A stretch of 45,388 bases of DNA from Gallionella sp. (GCA_013043965.1 JABEVF010000152.1:1-45388), one strand, 5' to 3'. Numbered from the stretch's first letter, positions 18,258 through 27,297 are shown. The notes: generated from the letters alone by a model not told the origin. Numbers and translations are program-made.

Positions 18258-19162
18258 AACACATCTTCGCCCAACATCTGAGTGTGCTGCGCACCGCCAC
18301 ACGGCGCATCTTCAATCCGCCGCTCGCGGGCCTGCTCAACATCATGGTCATCGGCATCGCGCTGAGCCTGCCCGCCGGCATGTATGTGCTGTTGCAGAAC
18401 GCGCAAGGTCTGGTGCAACAGCTTTCCGGCACGCCGCAGATCAGCGTGTTCCTGAGCATGGATGCGAAAGCCGACGATATCGAAAAGCTGCGCAAACAGC
18501 TAGCGCAACACCCCGCCGTCGAGCGTGTGGAATTTGTACCGCGTGACCAGGCTTTGCAACAACTCAAACAAAGCACGGGGTTGGCGGATGTCATCGGCGG
18601 GCTGGAGAAGAATCCGTTACCCGATGCCTTCGTTATCCACCCGAAACCGGGCAACGCGCAAACCCTGGACAAGCTGCGTACCGAGATCGGCACTTTCCCC
18701 AAAGTCGAACAAGCCCAACTCGATTCTGTCTGGGCCTACAAGCTGGAAGCCTTGCTCAAGTTCGCCACCCTCGCGGTTCTGATACTCGCCAGCCTGCTCA
18801 GCCTGGCCTTGATCGCCATCACCTTCAACACCATACGCTTGCAGATACTGACCCAGCGCGACGAGATCGAGGTGTCTAAACTGATTGGCGCGTCCAACGG
18901 CTTCATCCGCCGCCCTTTTTTATATTTTGGCGCGATGCAAGGCTTGCTGGGCGGCATCGCGGCCTACCTCATTATCACCGCGAGCCTGGCCTTGCTCAAC
19001 CGGCCGTTAAACACCTTGTCGCAGCTCTATGCCAGTCAATTCACGCTACACTCACTCAATCTTGGCGACAGCCTCTCGCTGCTGCTGTTCTCGCTGTATC
19101 TGGGCTGGCTGGGTGCCTGGCTCTCCGTAGCCAGACATCTGGCGCAGGTCGAGCCGCGTTAG
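18254..19162 (+). CDS. ftsX: Cell division protein FtsX
   Basis: 302 residues with four membrane segments (about residues 25-45, 170-195, 225-245 and 270-290) and a periplasmic loop after the first. It has the FtsX/MacB-type permease features LAVLILASLLSLALIAITFNTI-like TM2 and LTQRDEIEVSKLIGAS. Partner of FtsE. It ends the operon; rpoH, which often follows directly, is here 2.7 kb away. Confidence 0.96.
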   Translation: MKHIFAQHLSVLRTATRRIFNPPLAGLLNIMVIGIALSLPAGMYVLLQNAQGLVQQLSGTPQISVFLSMDAKADDIEKLRKQLAQHPAVERVEFVPRDQALQQLKQSTGLADVIGGLEKNPLPDAFVIHPKPGNAQTLDKLRTEIGTFPKVEQAQLDSVWAYKLEALLKFATLAVLILASLLSLALIAITFNTIRLQILTQRDEIEVSKLIGASNGFIRRPFLYFGAMQGLLGGIAAYLIITASLALLNRPLNTLSQLYASQFTLHSLNLGDSLSLLLFSLYLGWLGAWLSVARHLAQVEPR

Positions 19163-19248
19163 TCTTTGCACATCACCATGCCAGTGCTTCCAAAGCGTCT
19201 CATTCTCATGGGGGATGACTTTTAACTTTACCGCTGTTGCACCGGCTC

Positions 19249-19785
19249 CTACATTGGCTTACCGCCGCTCACCAAACGAACGTTAAGCATCTCCTTCTTG
19301 CTCTTATATTTCGCCCCTTCCGCGCCGAAGCTGATCGCATAGGCAAAGGCATCCATACCGGGTCCGCGTCGCGTGGTGGCTGTCCAGAAGTAGACGGTAG
19401 GCGTAGCCGGGAACAGCGTCAGATTAATACGCGGATTGGCACATTGACGCTCGGCGATCGTTGCCAACTCGGGGATGTGCGGCACTCGCCAATCAACATG
19501 CTGCGCATAACCGCCCTCATGATCGAGTTTGTTCGCCTCATCCTGCGCAGACTGCCAGGTAAAAGAACCCGGTGCGCCGGTACAAGTTGCGCCTGTCCAG
19601 ACTTGGCCCAACGAGCAGCGCATCCAGGTCAGTTTCGATTGGGTATCGGTCAGCGTGCCGTCACCATTATCCTTGAAGCGTTCGACCGGAGTCGACATCG
19701 GATAGGATTGGGTATCGCAAGCCTGTCCGGCCCAGGATGGTGAGCTGCCCAGTAACGGCAGAAATAAAAAAAATATTGTCTTCAT
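19249..19785 (-). CDS. Secreted DUF1566 (Lcl C-terminal domain) protein
   Basis: 178 residues with a Sec signal (MKTIFFLFLPLLGSSPSWAG). The body shows the DUF1566/Lcl pattern: RFKDNGDGTLTDTQSKLTWMRC, then WRVPHIPELATIAE and YFWTATT. Four or more Cys suggest disulfides. DUF1566 proteins are often surface or secreted adhesin-like modules; the role is unknown. GGAGCGGAAC precedes the ATG at 19785. It lies downstream of a terminator that separates it from the cytochrome gene, so it may have its own promoter. Confidence 0.85.
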   Translation of the reverse strand: MKTIFFLFLPLLGSSPSWAGQACDTQSYPMSTPVERFKDNGDGTLTDTQSKLTWMRCSLGQVWTGATCTGAPGSFTWQSAQDEANKLDHEGGYAQHVDWRVPHIPELATIAERQCANPRINLTLFPATPTVYFWTATTRRGPGMDAFAYAISFGAEGAKYKSKKEMLNVRLVSGGKPM

Positions 19786-19810
19786 TGTTCCGCTCCTTTT
19801 GCTTGGCATT

Positions 19811-19838
19811 AAAAAAGCAAGCGGGCGACCCGCTTGCT
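19811..19838 (-). terminator. Intrinsic terminator after the cytochrome gene
   Basis: AGCAAGCGGG pairs with CCCGCTTGCT around a short loop. On the minus strand it is followed by TTTTTT. It ends the metallophosphoesterase-cytochrome transcript. Confidence 0.9.
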
Positions 19839-19898
19839 CGAAGTTTTCCAGCTTATAAAATATTGGCCTGGGAGCTGCTATAACGGCGACCCGCCAGT

Positions 19899-20408
19899 TT
19901 ATTTGTCATAGCCGACACCGGAACCCTTCCATGGGTAACCGCGACCGGATTTCACCACGACAGGCGCGGTCTGTTTGGTCGCCAATCCCGGCTGGATCTT
20001 TTCACCACGGTACATATAGGTGGCATAGGCCTCCATCGCAACCATGTCTTCGCCGTTGACATCCAGTGGCTGCCCGCCTTGCGGCACCTGGATGCACCAA
20101 TTGATCATGTCCCGGATAGGAATCACCCGCCCCAAATCCGCCTGGAATTTAGGGAATGTTTGGGGGTTCGACCCTGCCGCATCGGGATGGCAGTTGCCGC
20201 AAGCCAACCCGTTAGTAGTCATCGACGGTTTGCTGCCATGCCACAAATCACGACCATGATCCACCACGACCAGTAACTCCTGCTCTTGATCCGCAAGTTC
20301 GGCCTTGGTAAAGGGCTCTCTGGCCTGCGCAGGATTGAATGCGAGCAACCCGAACAAGGCGACGGGTGTAACCAAGCCCATAACAGCATTTTTGATATTC
20401 GGTTTCAT
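19899..20408 (-). CDS. Periplasmic monoheme cytochrome c
   Basis: 169 residues with a Sec signal (cleavage near AQA at about residue 29). One heme site, LACGNCH (Cys70, Cys73, His74). Conserved-looking segments are FPKFQADLGRVIPIRDMINWCIQ, reminiscent of SoxA/TsdA-type cytochromes, and AMEAYATYMYRGEKIQPG. An extra Cys in MINWCIQ is also present. It follows the metallophosphoesterase by 12 bases and GGGGGAAGAGAG precedes the ATG. A redox partner for a periplasmic enzyme is likely; a thiosulfate role is possible but unproven. Confidence 0.88.
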   Translation of the reverse strand: MKPNIKNAVMGLVTPVALFGLLAFNPAQAREPFTKAELADQEQELLVVVDHGRDLWHGSKPSMTTNGLACGNCHPDAAGSNPQTFPKFQADLGRVIPIRDMINWCIQVPQGGQPLDVNGEDMVAMEAYATYMYRGEKIQPGLATKQTAPVVVKSGRGYPWKGSGVGYDK

Positions 20409-20420
20409 CTCTCTTCCCCC

Positions 20421-21440
20421 TTAAATTTTAAAGCCGTTTTTCATGGCCGGAGTCAACATATCCCCGAACGGGTCGTACTGCATCACACCGCTAAAGTTGC
20501 TCTCCAGATCGATATGCTGAGCACCATCACCATCCGTAAAGATGGCCGGATCGGAACGGTACATTTGCATGTCTGGATAGGGCAATTTAACGTCAGGGTA
20601 AGGCCACGGCCAGGAGGTGGACAGAGTGCCGACAGAGGACAGATTACCTATCTTGTTGTAGACAGTCTGGTGCACATGCCCGTGGAACGCCATCACCCGT
20701 TCGAATTTCGACAGGATTTGGCGAATCTCAGGAGCATCCTCGGTCTGAAAATTCCAGCGGGGGTAGTAGTCCCACAGCGGTGAATGGGTAAAGACGACGA
20801 CCGGTGTATCCGGCGCGAGCTTCTTCACATCTTTTTTCAGCCAGTCAAGCTGCTCTTCCCGCACACCCCATGGTCCGGCGATCGGACTTTCGAGCATTTC
20901 CATCACGCCCATTCTTTCTTCCGCTGACATACCCGCGGCCGTCCAGAAATCCCGCACCAGGATAGAATTCATTCCGATGAAATGCACGCCCTTGTGGTCG
21001 AATGACCAGGTCGGACTGCCGAAATGGCCGCGCCATGCAGCCCCCATGTCCAGATACCAGTCATGCTCACCGGGAATGTAATGGACGGGCATCGTCAGCT
21101 TGGAGAGTATCTTCATTCCCTTGCGCAACTGGTCGTCCTTTCCATTCTGGGCAATATCGCCGCAATAAACGACGAAATCAGGAAGCGGTTTCATGCTCAT
21201 GACCTTATCAACTGCATCGGCCATTTGGGCATCAAATTTATGGTCCGGCATACTGAATAGATGCGCGTCTGTCAGTATCGCAAACCGGAATGGGGTAACG
21301 TTACCCTTGCCGACTGCCGCTTCGGCCACGTGCACCATTCCGAAATTGACACCGACCGCACTCGCCATCAATGTGGCCAACCCCGCCTTGCCGCTGATTG
21401 TCAAAAAATCCCTTCTGCTTATCTTGTCAAAGTCAGTCAT
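20421..21440 (-). CDS. TAT-exported metallophosphoesterase
   Basis: 339 residues. Twin-arginine signal (KISRRDFLTISGKAG) from the ATG at 21440, which has GAGGGAG upstream. It is a calcineurin-like metallophosphoesterase: LTDAHLF, YCGDIAQNGK, a GEHDW block where GNHD is usual, FTHSPLWD and AFHGHVHQ supply the metal ligands. TAT export implies cofactor loading in the cytoplasm. It forms a two-gene unit with the downstream cytochrome c, an unusual pairing. The substrate is unknown. Confidence 0.9.
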   Translation of the reverse strand: MTDFDKISRRDFLTISGKAGLATLMASAVGVNFGMVHVAEAAVGKGNVTPFRFAILTDAHLFSMPDHKFDAQMADAVDKVMSMKPLPDFVVYCGDIAQNGKDDQLRKGMKILSKLTMPVHYIPGEHDWYLDMGAAWRGHFGSPTWSFDHKGVHFIGMNSILVRDFWTAAGMSAEERMGVMEMLESPIAGPWGVREEQLDWLKKDVKKLAPDTPVVVFTHSPLWDYYPRWNFQTEDAPEIRQILSKFERVMAFHGHVHQTVYNKIGNLSSVGTLSTSWPWPYPDVKLPYPDMQMYRSDPAIFTDGDGAQHIDLESNFSGVMQYDPFGDMLTPAMKNGFKI

Positions 21441-21786
21441 CACTTTTCTCCCTCTTGGCATAATGAATTAAACCCGCTAAGTGCCGGGTACCGAAAATAC
21501 CTTGCTTCCTCCAGAGTTCTGCCATATTTTTATGTTGATGAATCAAATTTCAACTTATCTCAGCCCATCAACGGGTGTGATTTAGAACCGAATGCGCGAA
21601 CGAATCTAATTGATTGTCTGAATCGACACCATTGATAAAACGAATGGTGTGCCGATGATCGAAAAAACGGTGGGCAATGGCTAACCTCTGCCAATATGCC
21701 CCTAAGGGACTGGGAGACTAATTGGTCATTATGCGTGGCATGGGGGTCGACATGCATGAAGCTAAGCTGCAAACGGTGGTGCATAT

Positions 21787-21844
21787 TTGCGGCCCAGCAG
21801 AACCAAATCATAATTTGGCACTCCGACCGAACGAGTGCTAAAAT
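21787..21844 (+). promoter_or_regulatory. Candidate rpoH promoters
   Basis: Two sigma-70-like matches: TTGCGG-16-CATAAT (21787-21814) and TTGGCA-18-TAAAAT (21815-21844). With the first, the CIRCE element falls in the early transcript; with the second, it overlaps the promoter itself, but that leaves a leader of only about 14 bases. Confidence 0.45.
21815..21841 (+). promoter_or_regulatory. CIRCE operator (HrcA site) upstream of rpoH
   Basis: TTGGCACTC-N9-GAGTGCTAA matches the CIRCE consensus TTAGCACTC-N9-GAGTGCTAA at 17 of 18 arm positions with the exact 9-base spacer. It ends 23 bases before the rpoH ATG. HrcA repression of the heat-shock sigma factor gene is inferred. Confidence 0.88.
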
Positions 21845-21864
21845 TAACCAGAGGAGGACTAACC

Positions 21865-22719
21865 ATGAACACCACAATGATGAACTTACCGATGCCGTCT
21901 GCCCTCGGCAGCTTGGAGAGCTATATTCAGGCGGTAAATAGATTCCCTATCTTGTCGCACGAGGAGGAGTTTGCTTTGGCGAAACGCCTGCATAACGAGA
22001 ACGACTTGGATGCGGCGCGGCAGTTGATTGTTTCGCACTTGCGCGTGGTGGTCAGTGTGGCGCGCGGTTATGCGGGCTACGGCTTGCAGCAGGCAGACCT
22101 GATCCAGGAGGGTAACATCGGTTTGATGAAGGCGGTAAAACGCTACGACCCCGAACGCGGCGTGCGCTTGGTGTCGTTCGCCTTGCACTGGATACGCGCG
22201 GAGATACACGAGTTCGTGGTGCGCAATTGGCGCATGGTGAAGATCGCCACCACCAAATCGCAGCGGAAGTTATTCTTTAACCTGCGCAGTATGAAGCGCG
22301 GTTTGGAGCCGCTAAAACCCCAGCAAGTGAGCGAGATCGCGCAGCAGCTCAACGTCTCCGAGCATGATGTCGTGGACATGGAGGCGCGTTTTTCAGGTCA
22401 TGAACTGGCATTGGAAGCGGGTAGCCATGACGAGGATGACGCTTACGCCCCCATCCAGTATCTGGCTGACAATCCCGAGCACGAACCCTCGCAGATTCTG
22501 GAAGCCAACCAACGCGAAAAACTCCAGTCGGCGGGATTGGCGAATGCCCTGGCCAGTTTGGACGAACGCAGCCGTCGCATCGTGGAAGCGCGCTGGCTGC
22601 GCGAAGAGGATGCTGCAACGTTGCACGAGCTGGCTGCCGAATTCAAGGTCTCCGCAGAACGTATCCGCCAGATCGAGCAAAAGGCTCTGGCTAAGATGCA
22701 CGCGTCTCTATCCCCATAA
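21865..22719 (+). CDS. rpoH: RNA polymerase sigma-32 factor RpoH
   Basis: 284 residues; directs RNA polymerase to heat-shock promoters. Region 2 (LIVSHLRVVVSVARGYAGYG, DLIQEGNIGLMKAVKRYDP, FALHWIRAEIHEFVVRNWRMVK), the RpoH box QRKLFFNLR, and region 4 (LDERSRRIVEARWL, VSAERIRQIEQKALAKM) are all clear. The start at 21865 is fixed by GAGGAGG seven bases upstream. It is preceded by a CIRCE-type operator and followed by a 41-base palindromic terminator. Confidence 0.97.
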   Translation: MNTTMMNLPMPSALGSLESYIQAVNRFPILSHEEEFALAKRLHNENDLDAARQLIVSHLRVVVSVARGYAGYGLQQADLIQEGNIGLMKAVKRYDPERGVRLVSFALHWIRAEIHEFVVRNWRMVKIATTKSQRKLFFNLRSMKRGLEPLKPQQVSEIAQQLNVSEHDVVDMEARFSGHELALEAGSHDEDDAYAPIQYLADNPEHEPSQILEANQREKLQSAGLANALASLDERSRRIVEARWLREEDAATLHELAAEFKVSAERIRQIEQKALAKMHASLSP

Positions 22720-22732
22720 CCGCCCGGTAGAC

Positions 22733-22773
22733 AGGCGTAAAAAAGCCGCAGACTCTGCGGCTTTTTTACGCCT
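22733..22773. terminator. Perfect 20-bp-stem bidirectional terminator
   Basis: AGGCGTAAAAAAGCCGCAGA and its exact reverse complement flank a single central base. The inner GCCGCAGA/TCTGCGGC stem with T-runs on both sides serves the convergent rpoH and sspB. Confidence 0.92.
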
Positions 22774-22785
22774 GGAACGGCGCTG

Positions 22786-23175
22786 TTATTTGACGATCTT
22801 CAATATGGGCGTTTGCGCAACCGGTTTGTCGGAACCCACCGGCCCGGAACCGGGTGGCGGGGCATCCTCGGGTTGAAACATCAAGCCCTGACCGGTTTCC
22901 TTGGCAAAGATGCCTATCACCGCACCGACGGGGACAATGACATTGAATGAAGCACCGCCAAACCGTCCAGCGCACGTGATGTATTCATTGCCCAACTCCA
23001 AATTACGCACGGCATTGACGCTCAGACTCAGAACGATTTCGCCATCTTTCACGTACGCAACCGGGACTTCAGTTTCCCCGTTCACCTTTACCGCGAGATA
23101 AGGGGTGAGCGCGCTCTCCACACACCATTCGTAAATTGCACGAATCAGATATGGGCGGGTGGACAACTCACTCAC
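22786..23175 (-). CDS. sspB: ClpXP protease specificity-enhancing factor SspB
   Basis: 129 residues. Delivers ssrA-tagged proteins to ClpXP. The N-terminal substrate-binding domain is TRPYLIRAIYEWCVESALTPYLAVKV, then IVLSLSVNAVRNLELGNEYITCAGRFGG. A flexible Pro/Gly linker leads to the C-terminal ClpX-tethering peptide PILKIVK. It overlaps sspA by ATGA. Confidence 0.95.
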   Translation of the reverse strand: MSELSTRPYLIRAIYEWCVESALTPYLAVKVNGETEVPVAYVKDGEIVLSLSVNAVRNLELGNEYITCAGRFGGASFNVIVPVGAVIGIFAKETGQGLMFQPEDAPPPGSGPVGSDKPVAQTPILKIVK

Positions 23176-23771
23176 TTACGCATCGCTCTTTCGGGTGAAG
23201 TCAGCGCGTCGATAAAGCCTTGGCGTGAAAAGATACGCTCGGCGTATTTCATCATCGGCGCGGCATCTTTGCTCATTTGTATGCCATAGCGATCCAACCG
23301 CCACAACAAGGGGGCGATCGCCACATCCAGCATGGAAAATTCGTCACCGAGCAGGAATTTTTGCTTGGTGAGTATCTGTGACAACTGCGTGAGATTGTCA
23401 CGGATGATAGCTCTCGCCTTATCCGCTGCCTTCGGCACGTTTTGCTCGATCACGTTGACATGGTTATAGAGCTCTTCCTCAAAACGGTGCAGGAACAAGC
23501 GGGTACGTCCACGCAATACAGGATCAGGCGGCATCAGCTGCGGATGGGGAAAACGCTCATCGATATATTCGTTGATGATATTGGCTTCATACAAGATCAG
23601 ATCGCGTTCGACCAACACCGGCACTTTGTTGTAGGGGTTGATCGCGGCGACATCCTCGGACTTGTTTTGCAAGTCCACGTCTATCACCTCGAAATCCATC
23701 CCTTTCTCAAACAACACGATGCGGCAGCGGTGGCTGTAGGGACAAGTCGTCCCCGAATACAATCTCATCAT
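23172..23771 (-). CDS. sspA: Stringent starvation protein A
   Basis: 199 residues, a GST-fold protein that binds RNA polymerase during starvation. The N-terminal MMRLYSGTTCPYSHRCRIVLFEKG is a thioredoxin-like domain, followed by NPYNKVPVLVERDLILYEANIINEYIDERFPHP-type GST sequence and an all-alpha C-domain. The ATG shares a base with the actF stop (TAATG), so it is physically joined to the act operon. Confidence 0.94.
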   Translation of the reverse strand: MMRLYSGTTCPYSHRCRIVLFEKGMDFEVIDVDLQNKSEDVAAINPYNKVPVLVERDLILYEANIINEYIDERFPHPQLMPPDPVLRGRTRLFLHRFEEELYNHVNVIEQNVPKAADKARAIIRDNLTQLSQILTKQKFLLGDEFSMLDVAIAPLLWRLDRYGIQMSKDAAPMMKYAERIFSRQGFIDALTSPERAMRK

Positions 23772-24823
23772 TACCATTTACCCCGAATCAATTGTGTGCG
23801 TTGCATCAACCCGCGCACCAGGAAATATCCTACCGTGGCGACCGCGCCACTGACCAAGACCGCAGCCAGCACCGGATAGGCACCAGTCCCGTTGATACCG
23901 CCGATCCAAAGATAACGCTCAAACAGAGTGCCGGTGATGATGCAGGCCGCTACCGCATTGATCGCGACCGGATTATGGCGCGTGGCGGGGAAACACAAAC
24001 TGGTAAACGGAATCACAAACTTCAGTGTCAGCATGGACCACCAGAGGAACGCATAGTCGCCATTCTGCATACCAAACACGGGGCCGGTTTCACCGGGCAG
24101 AGCACCGAAAATTCGGCCGGTTTCTTCCGGCAGGTTACCGTACCATACAATCAAATATTGATAAAACGTCGTGTATATCCACAACAGGGTAAATGCCAAC
24201 ATCATTTGTGCGAGGTAGTTGTATATCTTGCTCGGCACCGGGCGCAACAGGCGTTGGCGTGTGTTCAGCACATAAGTCCACACGACAAGAAATGCCAGGA
24301 ACATACCGAAGTTGCTGATGAAATGCTGCAAGGCGTACATCGAACTATGCCAGTGCGGGACCAGCGTCATTTCAAAATCCCAAGCCACCATCGTGCTGTA
24401 CAACACGAAGAAGAATGGAATCCAGGTCGCCACATGATGGAATCGCAACGCATCTTCCGGGCTGCGCTCGCTCACCGATTGGCGCTTGATGAACACCCAG
24501 TACAAGGCCATCATAAACAGCATGCCGATGACTTCGCGCGCGACCAACCAATGGGGCTGGTACCAGCCCGGCATGTGGTATTCGCTTGTTACCTCGCCGT
24601 TCCACCAGGGGAAAGTGTGCTCGCCGCCAAACAGCAAGACCAGCAGCAGCACAAAAGCCAAAGGGAACAGCGCGTACAAAGAACTGGCCAGGTGGCGGAC
24701 TTCAAAACGCCACTTCGCATTGACCAGATGCAGCACGGCGCACAACGCCACGCCACTCAATGCCAGCGATAAAACCACAACAAAATTCACGGTCAGGACC
24801 GCCCAATTACTGTATTCAAACAT
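23771..24823 (-). CDS. actF: Alternative complex III subunit ActF
   Basis: 350 residues, about ten transmembrane segments. NrfD/PsrC-like quinone-binding membrane subunit 2 of alternative complex III (quinol:cytochrome c oxidoreductase). Recognisable are the N-terminal LALSGVALCAVLHLVNAKWRF, WHSSMYALQHFISNFGMFLA and MLTLKFVIPF. It is shorter than typical Bacteroidetes ActF. Last gene of the act operon, 13 bases after actE, and its stop touches the sspA start. Confidence 0.9.
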   Translation of the reverse strand: MFEYSNWAVLTVNFVVVLSLALSGVALCAVLHLVNAKWRFEVRHLASSLYALFPLAFVLLLVLLFGGEHTFPWWNGEVTSEYHMPGWYQPHWLVAREVIGMLFMMALYWVFIKRQSVSERSPEDALRFHHVATWIPFFFVLYSTMVAWDFEMTLVPHWHSSMYALQHFISNFGMFLAFLVVWTYVLNTRQRLLRPVPSKIYNYLAQMMLAFTLLWIYTTFYQYLIVWYGNLPEETGRIFGALPGETGPVFGMQNGDYAFLWWSMLTLKFVIPFTSLCFPATRHNPVAINAVAACIITGTLFERYLWIGGINGTGAYPVLAAVLVSGAVATVGYFLVRGLMQRTQLIRGKW

Positions 24824-24835
24824 TTTCGTTGTCTC

Positions 24836-25390
24836 CTATTTCGCCTGAGTCGCAACCGCCACGGACGGAGCTTTTTGCAAGACTTTACGCACATAGTTCA
24901 CGACGGTCCAACGCTCAGCGGGTGACAAGTCATTGGCATAACTAGGCATCACCGCACCACCGAAAGTCATCATGCCAAAGATATAGCCGTCCGGATATTC
25001 CTTCGGATCCCATGAATGCAGGTCGTTGCTGTTGGTCAGGTTGAACGGCTTCATGATCAACTTCTGACCGACCAAACCGTCACCCGTGCCTGAGCTGCCG
25101 TGGCAGGGCGTGCAATAGATGGTGAATAAACGCCCCCCCATTGCGACCGATTTTTCATCTGCGGGGATGGGGTTGCTCATCTTGCGTGCCGCGTCGGCAT
25201 CCTTGACAAACACGGTCGTTCCTTTGACAGGCACGGAGCGCGCGGGGAACGGCTGCATCCCAGGATGATCGGGATCAACGCTTTCTTGAGGCTTGATACT
25301 GATATTGTTCGCCATATCCGTGGACCACGGCCAGGCTTGCGCGAACGATGGTAAAACGATCAAAACTACTGCTAAGGATAATTTCTTCAT
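24836..25390 (-). CDS. actE: Alternative complex III monoheme cytochrome ActE
   Basis: 184 residues with a Sec-type signal (MKKLSLAVVLIVLPSFAQAW). One heme motif, YCTPCHGSSGTGDG (Cys93, Cys96, His97), and a likely axial Met in GMMTFGGAVMPSYA. Periplasmic electron-exit heme of complex III. ATG overlaps the actD stop. Confidence 0.93.
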   Translation of the reverse strand: MKKLSLAVVLIVLPSFAQAWPWSTDMANNISIKPQESVDPDHPGMQPFPARSVPVKGTTVFVKDADAARKMSNPIPADEKSVAMGGRLFTIYCTPCHGSSGTGDGLVGQKLIMKPFNLTNSNDLHSWDPKEYPDGYIFGMMTFGGAVMPSYANDLSPAERWTVVNYVRKVLQKAPSVAVATQAK

Positions 25391-25917
25391 TTCCCTGCCT
25401 CTTCTTGAATTTCTAATGCATCGTGCTTGGTAAAAATTCCCTTCAACACCCCGGCGGATTCCTCATCCGTTTTGACCAGGATGCCGATCTGGTCTTCGGA
25501 AACTTTGGAGCTGTACAAAGGAGAGCGTCTGGCTGGCAATCCGGCACATATAAAAAATCCCAGAACGCTGATATAGACACCGCCCAAAATGAACATTTCG
25601 TAAGTCAACACGAAGTTGGGTGGAAATGGCACGACGGGTTTGCCGCCTTTAATTTGATCGAAGAAATTGGCTTGAGCACCAGATATCAAGAAGAACGCCA
25701 ACAGACCACCTGCCAGCGCACCCACCAAAGTGAACCATTGCACATAGACGGGTTTGGCACCGAGGAACTCTTCCACCTCGGGGTGTTCGATAGGCGATTT
25801 GACGACCAAGTCCTGACTCGCATCGAATCCCTTGATGGATGAACCGCGCAATTCTTTGACCGCTGCTTCAGCCTCGTCAAAATTGCTGAATATGGCCAGT
25901 AAATGACGTTTGCTCAT
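25387..25917 (-). CDS. actD: Alternative complex III subunit ActD (DUF3341)
   Basis: 176 residues. An N-terminal soluble domain (LLAIFSNFDEAEAAVKELRG) is followed by two membrane segments (about residues 59-82 and 101-123). A C-terminal cytoplasmic tail contains DQIGILVKTDEESAGVLKGI. DUF3341 is diagnostic of ActD. The start abuts the actC stop directly. Confidence 0.92.
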   Translation of the reverse strand: MSKRHLLAIFSNFDEAEAAVKELRGSSIKGFDASQDLVVKSPIEHPEVEEFLGAKPVYVQWFTLVGALAGGLLAFFLISGAQANFFDQIKGGKPVVPFPPNFVLTYEMFILGGVYISVLGFFICAGLPARRSPLYSSKVSEDQIGILVKTDEESAGVLKGIFTKHDALEIQEEAGK

Positions 25918-27297
25918 TTAGTGTGCTCCCTTTCCAGATTCTTGCATTCCCGTGACTTCGAGCTTCTTATTCGCCAGGCTGCGGTGATAAACCATTTCTT
26001 TCACTTCGTACATGGATACGGAAGGGAATATCTTACAGAACACCATGAACAACAAGGTGAACCAACCAAAGCTGCCGAACACGATGCCCCACTGCACGAA
26101 TGAAGGCCATTGATCGTGATCCCATGTCCAAGGGTAATAGCCGTCGGCGAACGTCGGCGCAACGATCATCCAGCGCTCCAGCCACATACCCAGGTTAAGC
26201 AATAACGAAACCACCATCATCACCGGGATGTTCGTTTGGAAACGCTTGAATGCCATGACCAGCGGGACGATAGAGCCGCAGAAGTTCATCATCCACCAGA
26301 ACGGCGCGTAAACGCCGGTAGCCTTCATGATCAGGACATGCTTGGATGCCTCGTCATGGCTATACCAAACCGTGGCGTATTCGATCAGGTTCAGGTAAGT
26401 CCAGACCATCGCAATCGCGAAAGTCAGTCGAACGACCTTCTTCAGGATAGGCAACGTCATGTATTCCTCAAACTTGAACACATAGCGCAAGATGATGAAC
26501 AGCGTGATGATCGCGGCACATCCGGAATACAAAGCACCCGCCACGAAATAAGGACCGAACGAGGTAATATGCCAACCGGGTTGCTGCGACGAAGCAAAAT
26601 CGGACGACACGATAGAGTGAACCGACACCGCCAGAGGAATCAGGAAACACGCGATCGTCAGATAAGTGATGCGGAAATTACGCCATTGTCTATCCGTGCC
26701 CTCCCAACCCAGCGACAGCAGGGTGTACAGCTTCTTGCGCCAGCCACTATGGATATTGTCGCGGCAAATCGCCAAATCCGGGATCATGCCCACGTACAGA
26801 AAAAGGATCGACGAACTCAGGTAGGTAAAGATCGCCATCGCGTCCCACAACAACGGTGACTGGAAATTCGGCCAGACCCCACGTTCGTTGGGGTAGGGCA
26901 ACGCATAGTAAATCTGCCATACGCGTCCCAAATGCACCGCCACGAACAAACCCGCCGTCATCAGCGAGAAAGTGGTCATCGCTTCGGCAAAGCGATAAAT
27001 CGGCTTACGCCAGTCGGCATGCATCAGGTGCAAGATCGCCGACAACAACGTGCCGGAGTGACTCATGCCGATCCAGAAAATGAAGGTGGCGATGTATAGC
27101 CCCCATACATGCGGGTTGTCCATGTTCGCCACGCCCATGCCGACGTTGTATTGATACACCTCACAACCTACTGCGACAGCGACCATGGCAATGGCAACCG
27201 TCAAAATGGCCCAATATAGCTTGCGGGGTGACTCCAGGCTCTTGAGCACGTCCTTATTGATCTTTGCCCAAGCGATGTCTTCGCGGATATCTTTCAT
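25918..27297 (-). CDS. actC: Alternative complex III NrfD-like subunit ActC
   Basis: 459 residues with about ten transmembrane helices; quinone-binding membrane subunit 1. Characteristic are YWAILTVAIAMVAVAVGCEV, FIFWIGMSHSGTLLSAILHL, and the conserved NRFAEAMTTFSLM-like stretch (YRFAEAMTTFSLM). The operon order and DUF3341 neighbour separate it from other NrfD/PsrC proteins. Confidence 0.94.
   Translation of the reverse strand: MKDIREDIAWAKINKDVLKSLESPRKLYWAILTVAIAMVAVAVGCEVYQYNVGMGVANMDNPHVWGLYIATFIFWIGMSHSGTLLSAILHLMHADWRKPIYRFAEAMTTFSLMTAGLFVAVHLGRVWQIYYALPYPNERGVWPNFQSPLLWDAMAIFTYLSSSILFLYVGMIPDLAICRDNIHSGWRKKLYTLLSLGWEGTDRQWRNFRITYLTIACFLIPLAVSVHSIVSSDFASSQQPGWHITSFGPYFVAGALYSGCAAIITLFIILRYVFKFEEYMTLPILKKVVRLTFAIAMVWTYLNLIEYATVWYSHDEASKHVLIMKATGVYAPFWWMMNFCGSIVPLVMAFKRFQTNIPVMMVVSLLLNLGMWLERWMIVAPTFADGYYPWTWDHDQWPSFVQWGIVFGSFGWFTLLFMVFCKIFPSVSMYEVKEMVYHRSLANKKLEVTGMQESGKGAH

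Larger units (their letters stand above)
21441..21864. other. Divergent intergenic region upstream of rpoH
   Basis: 424 bases without a gene. It contains an inverted repeat ACACCATT/AATGGTGT (21626-21650), a second dyad CCAAAT-CATA-ATTTGG (21803-21818), two candidate rpoH promoters and the CIRCE element. No leftward promoter for the metallophosphoesterase could be fixed by eye. Confidence 0.6.
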
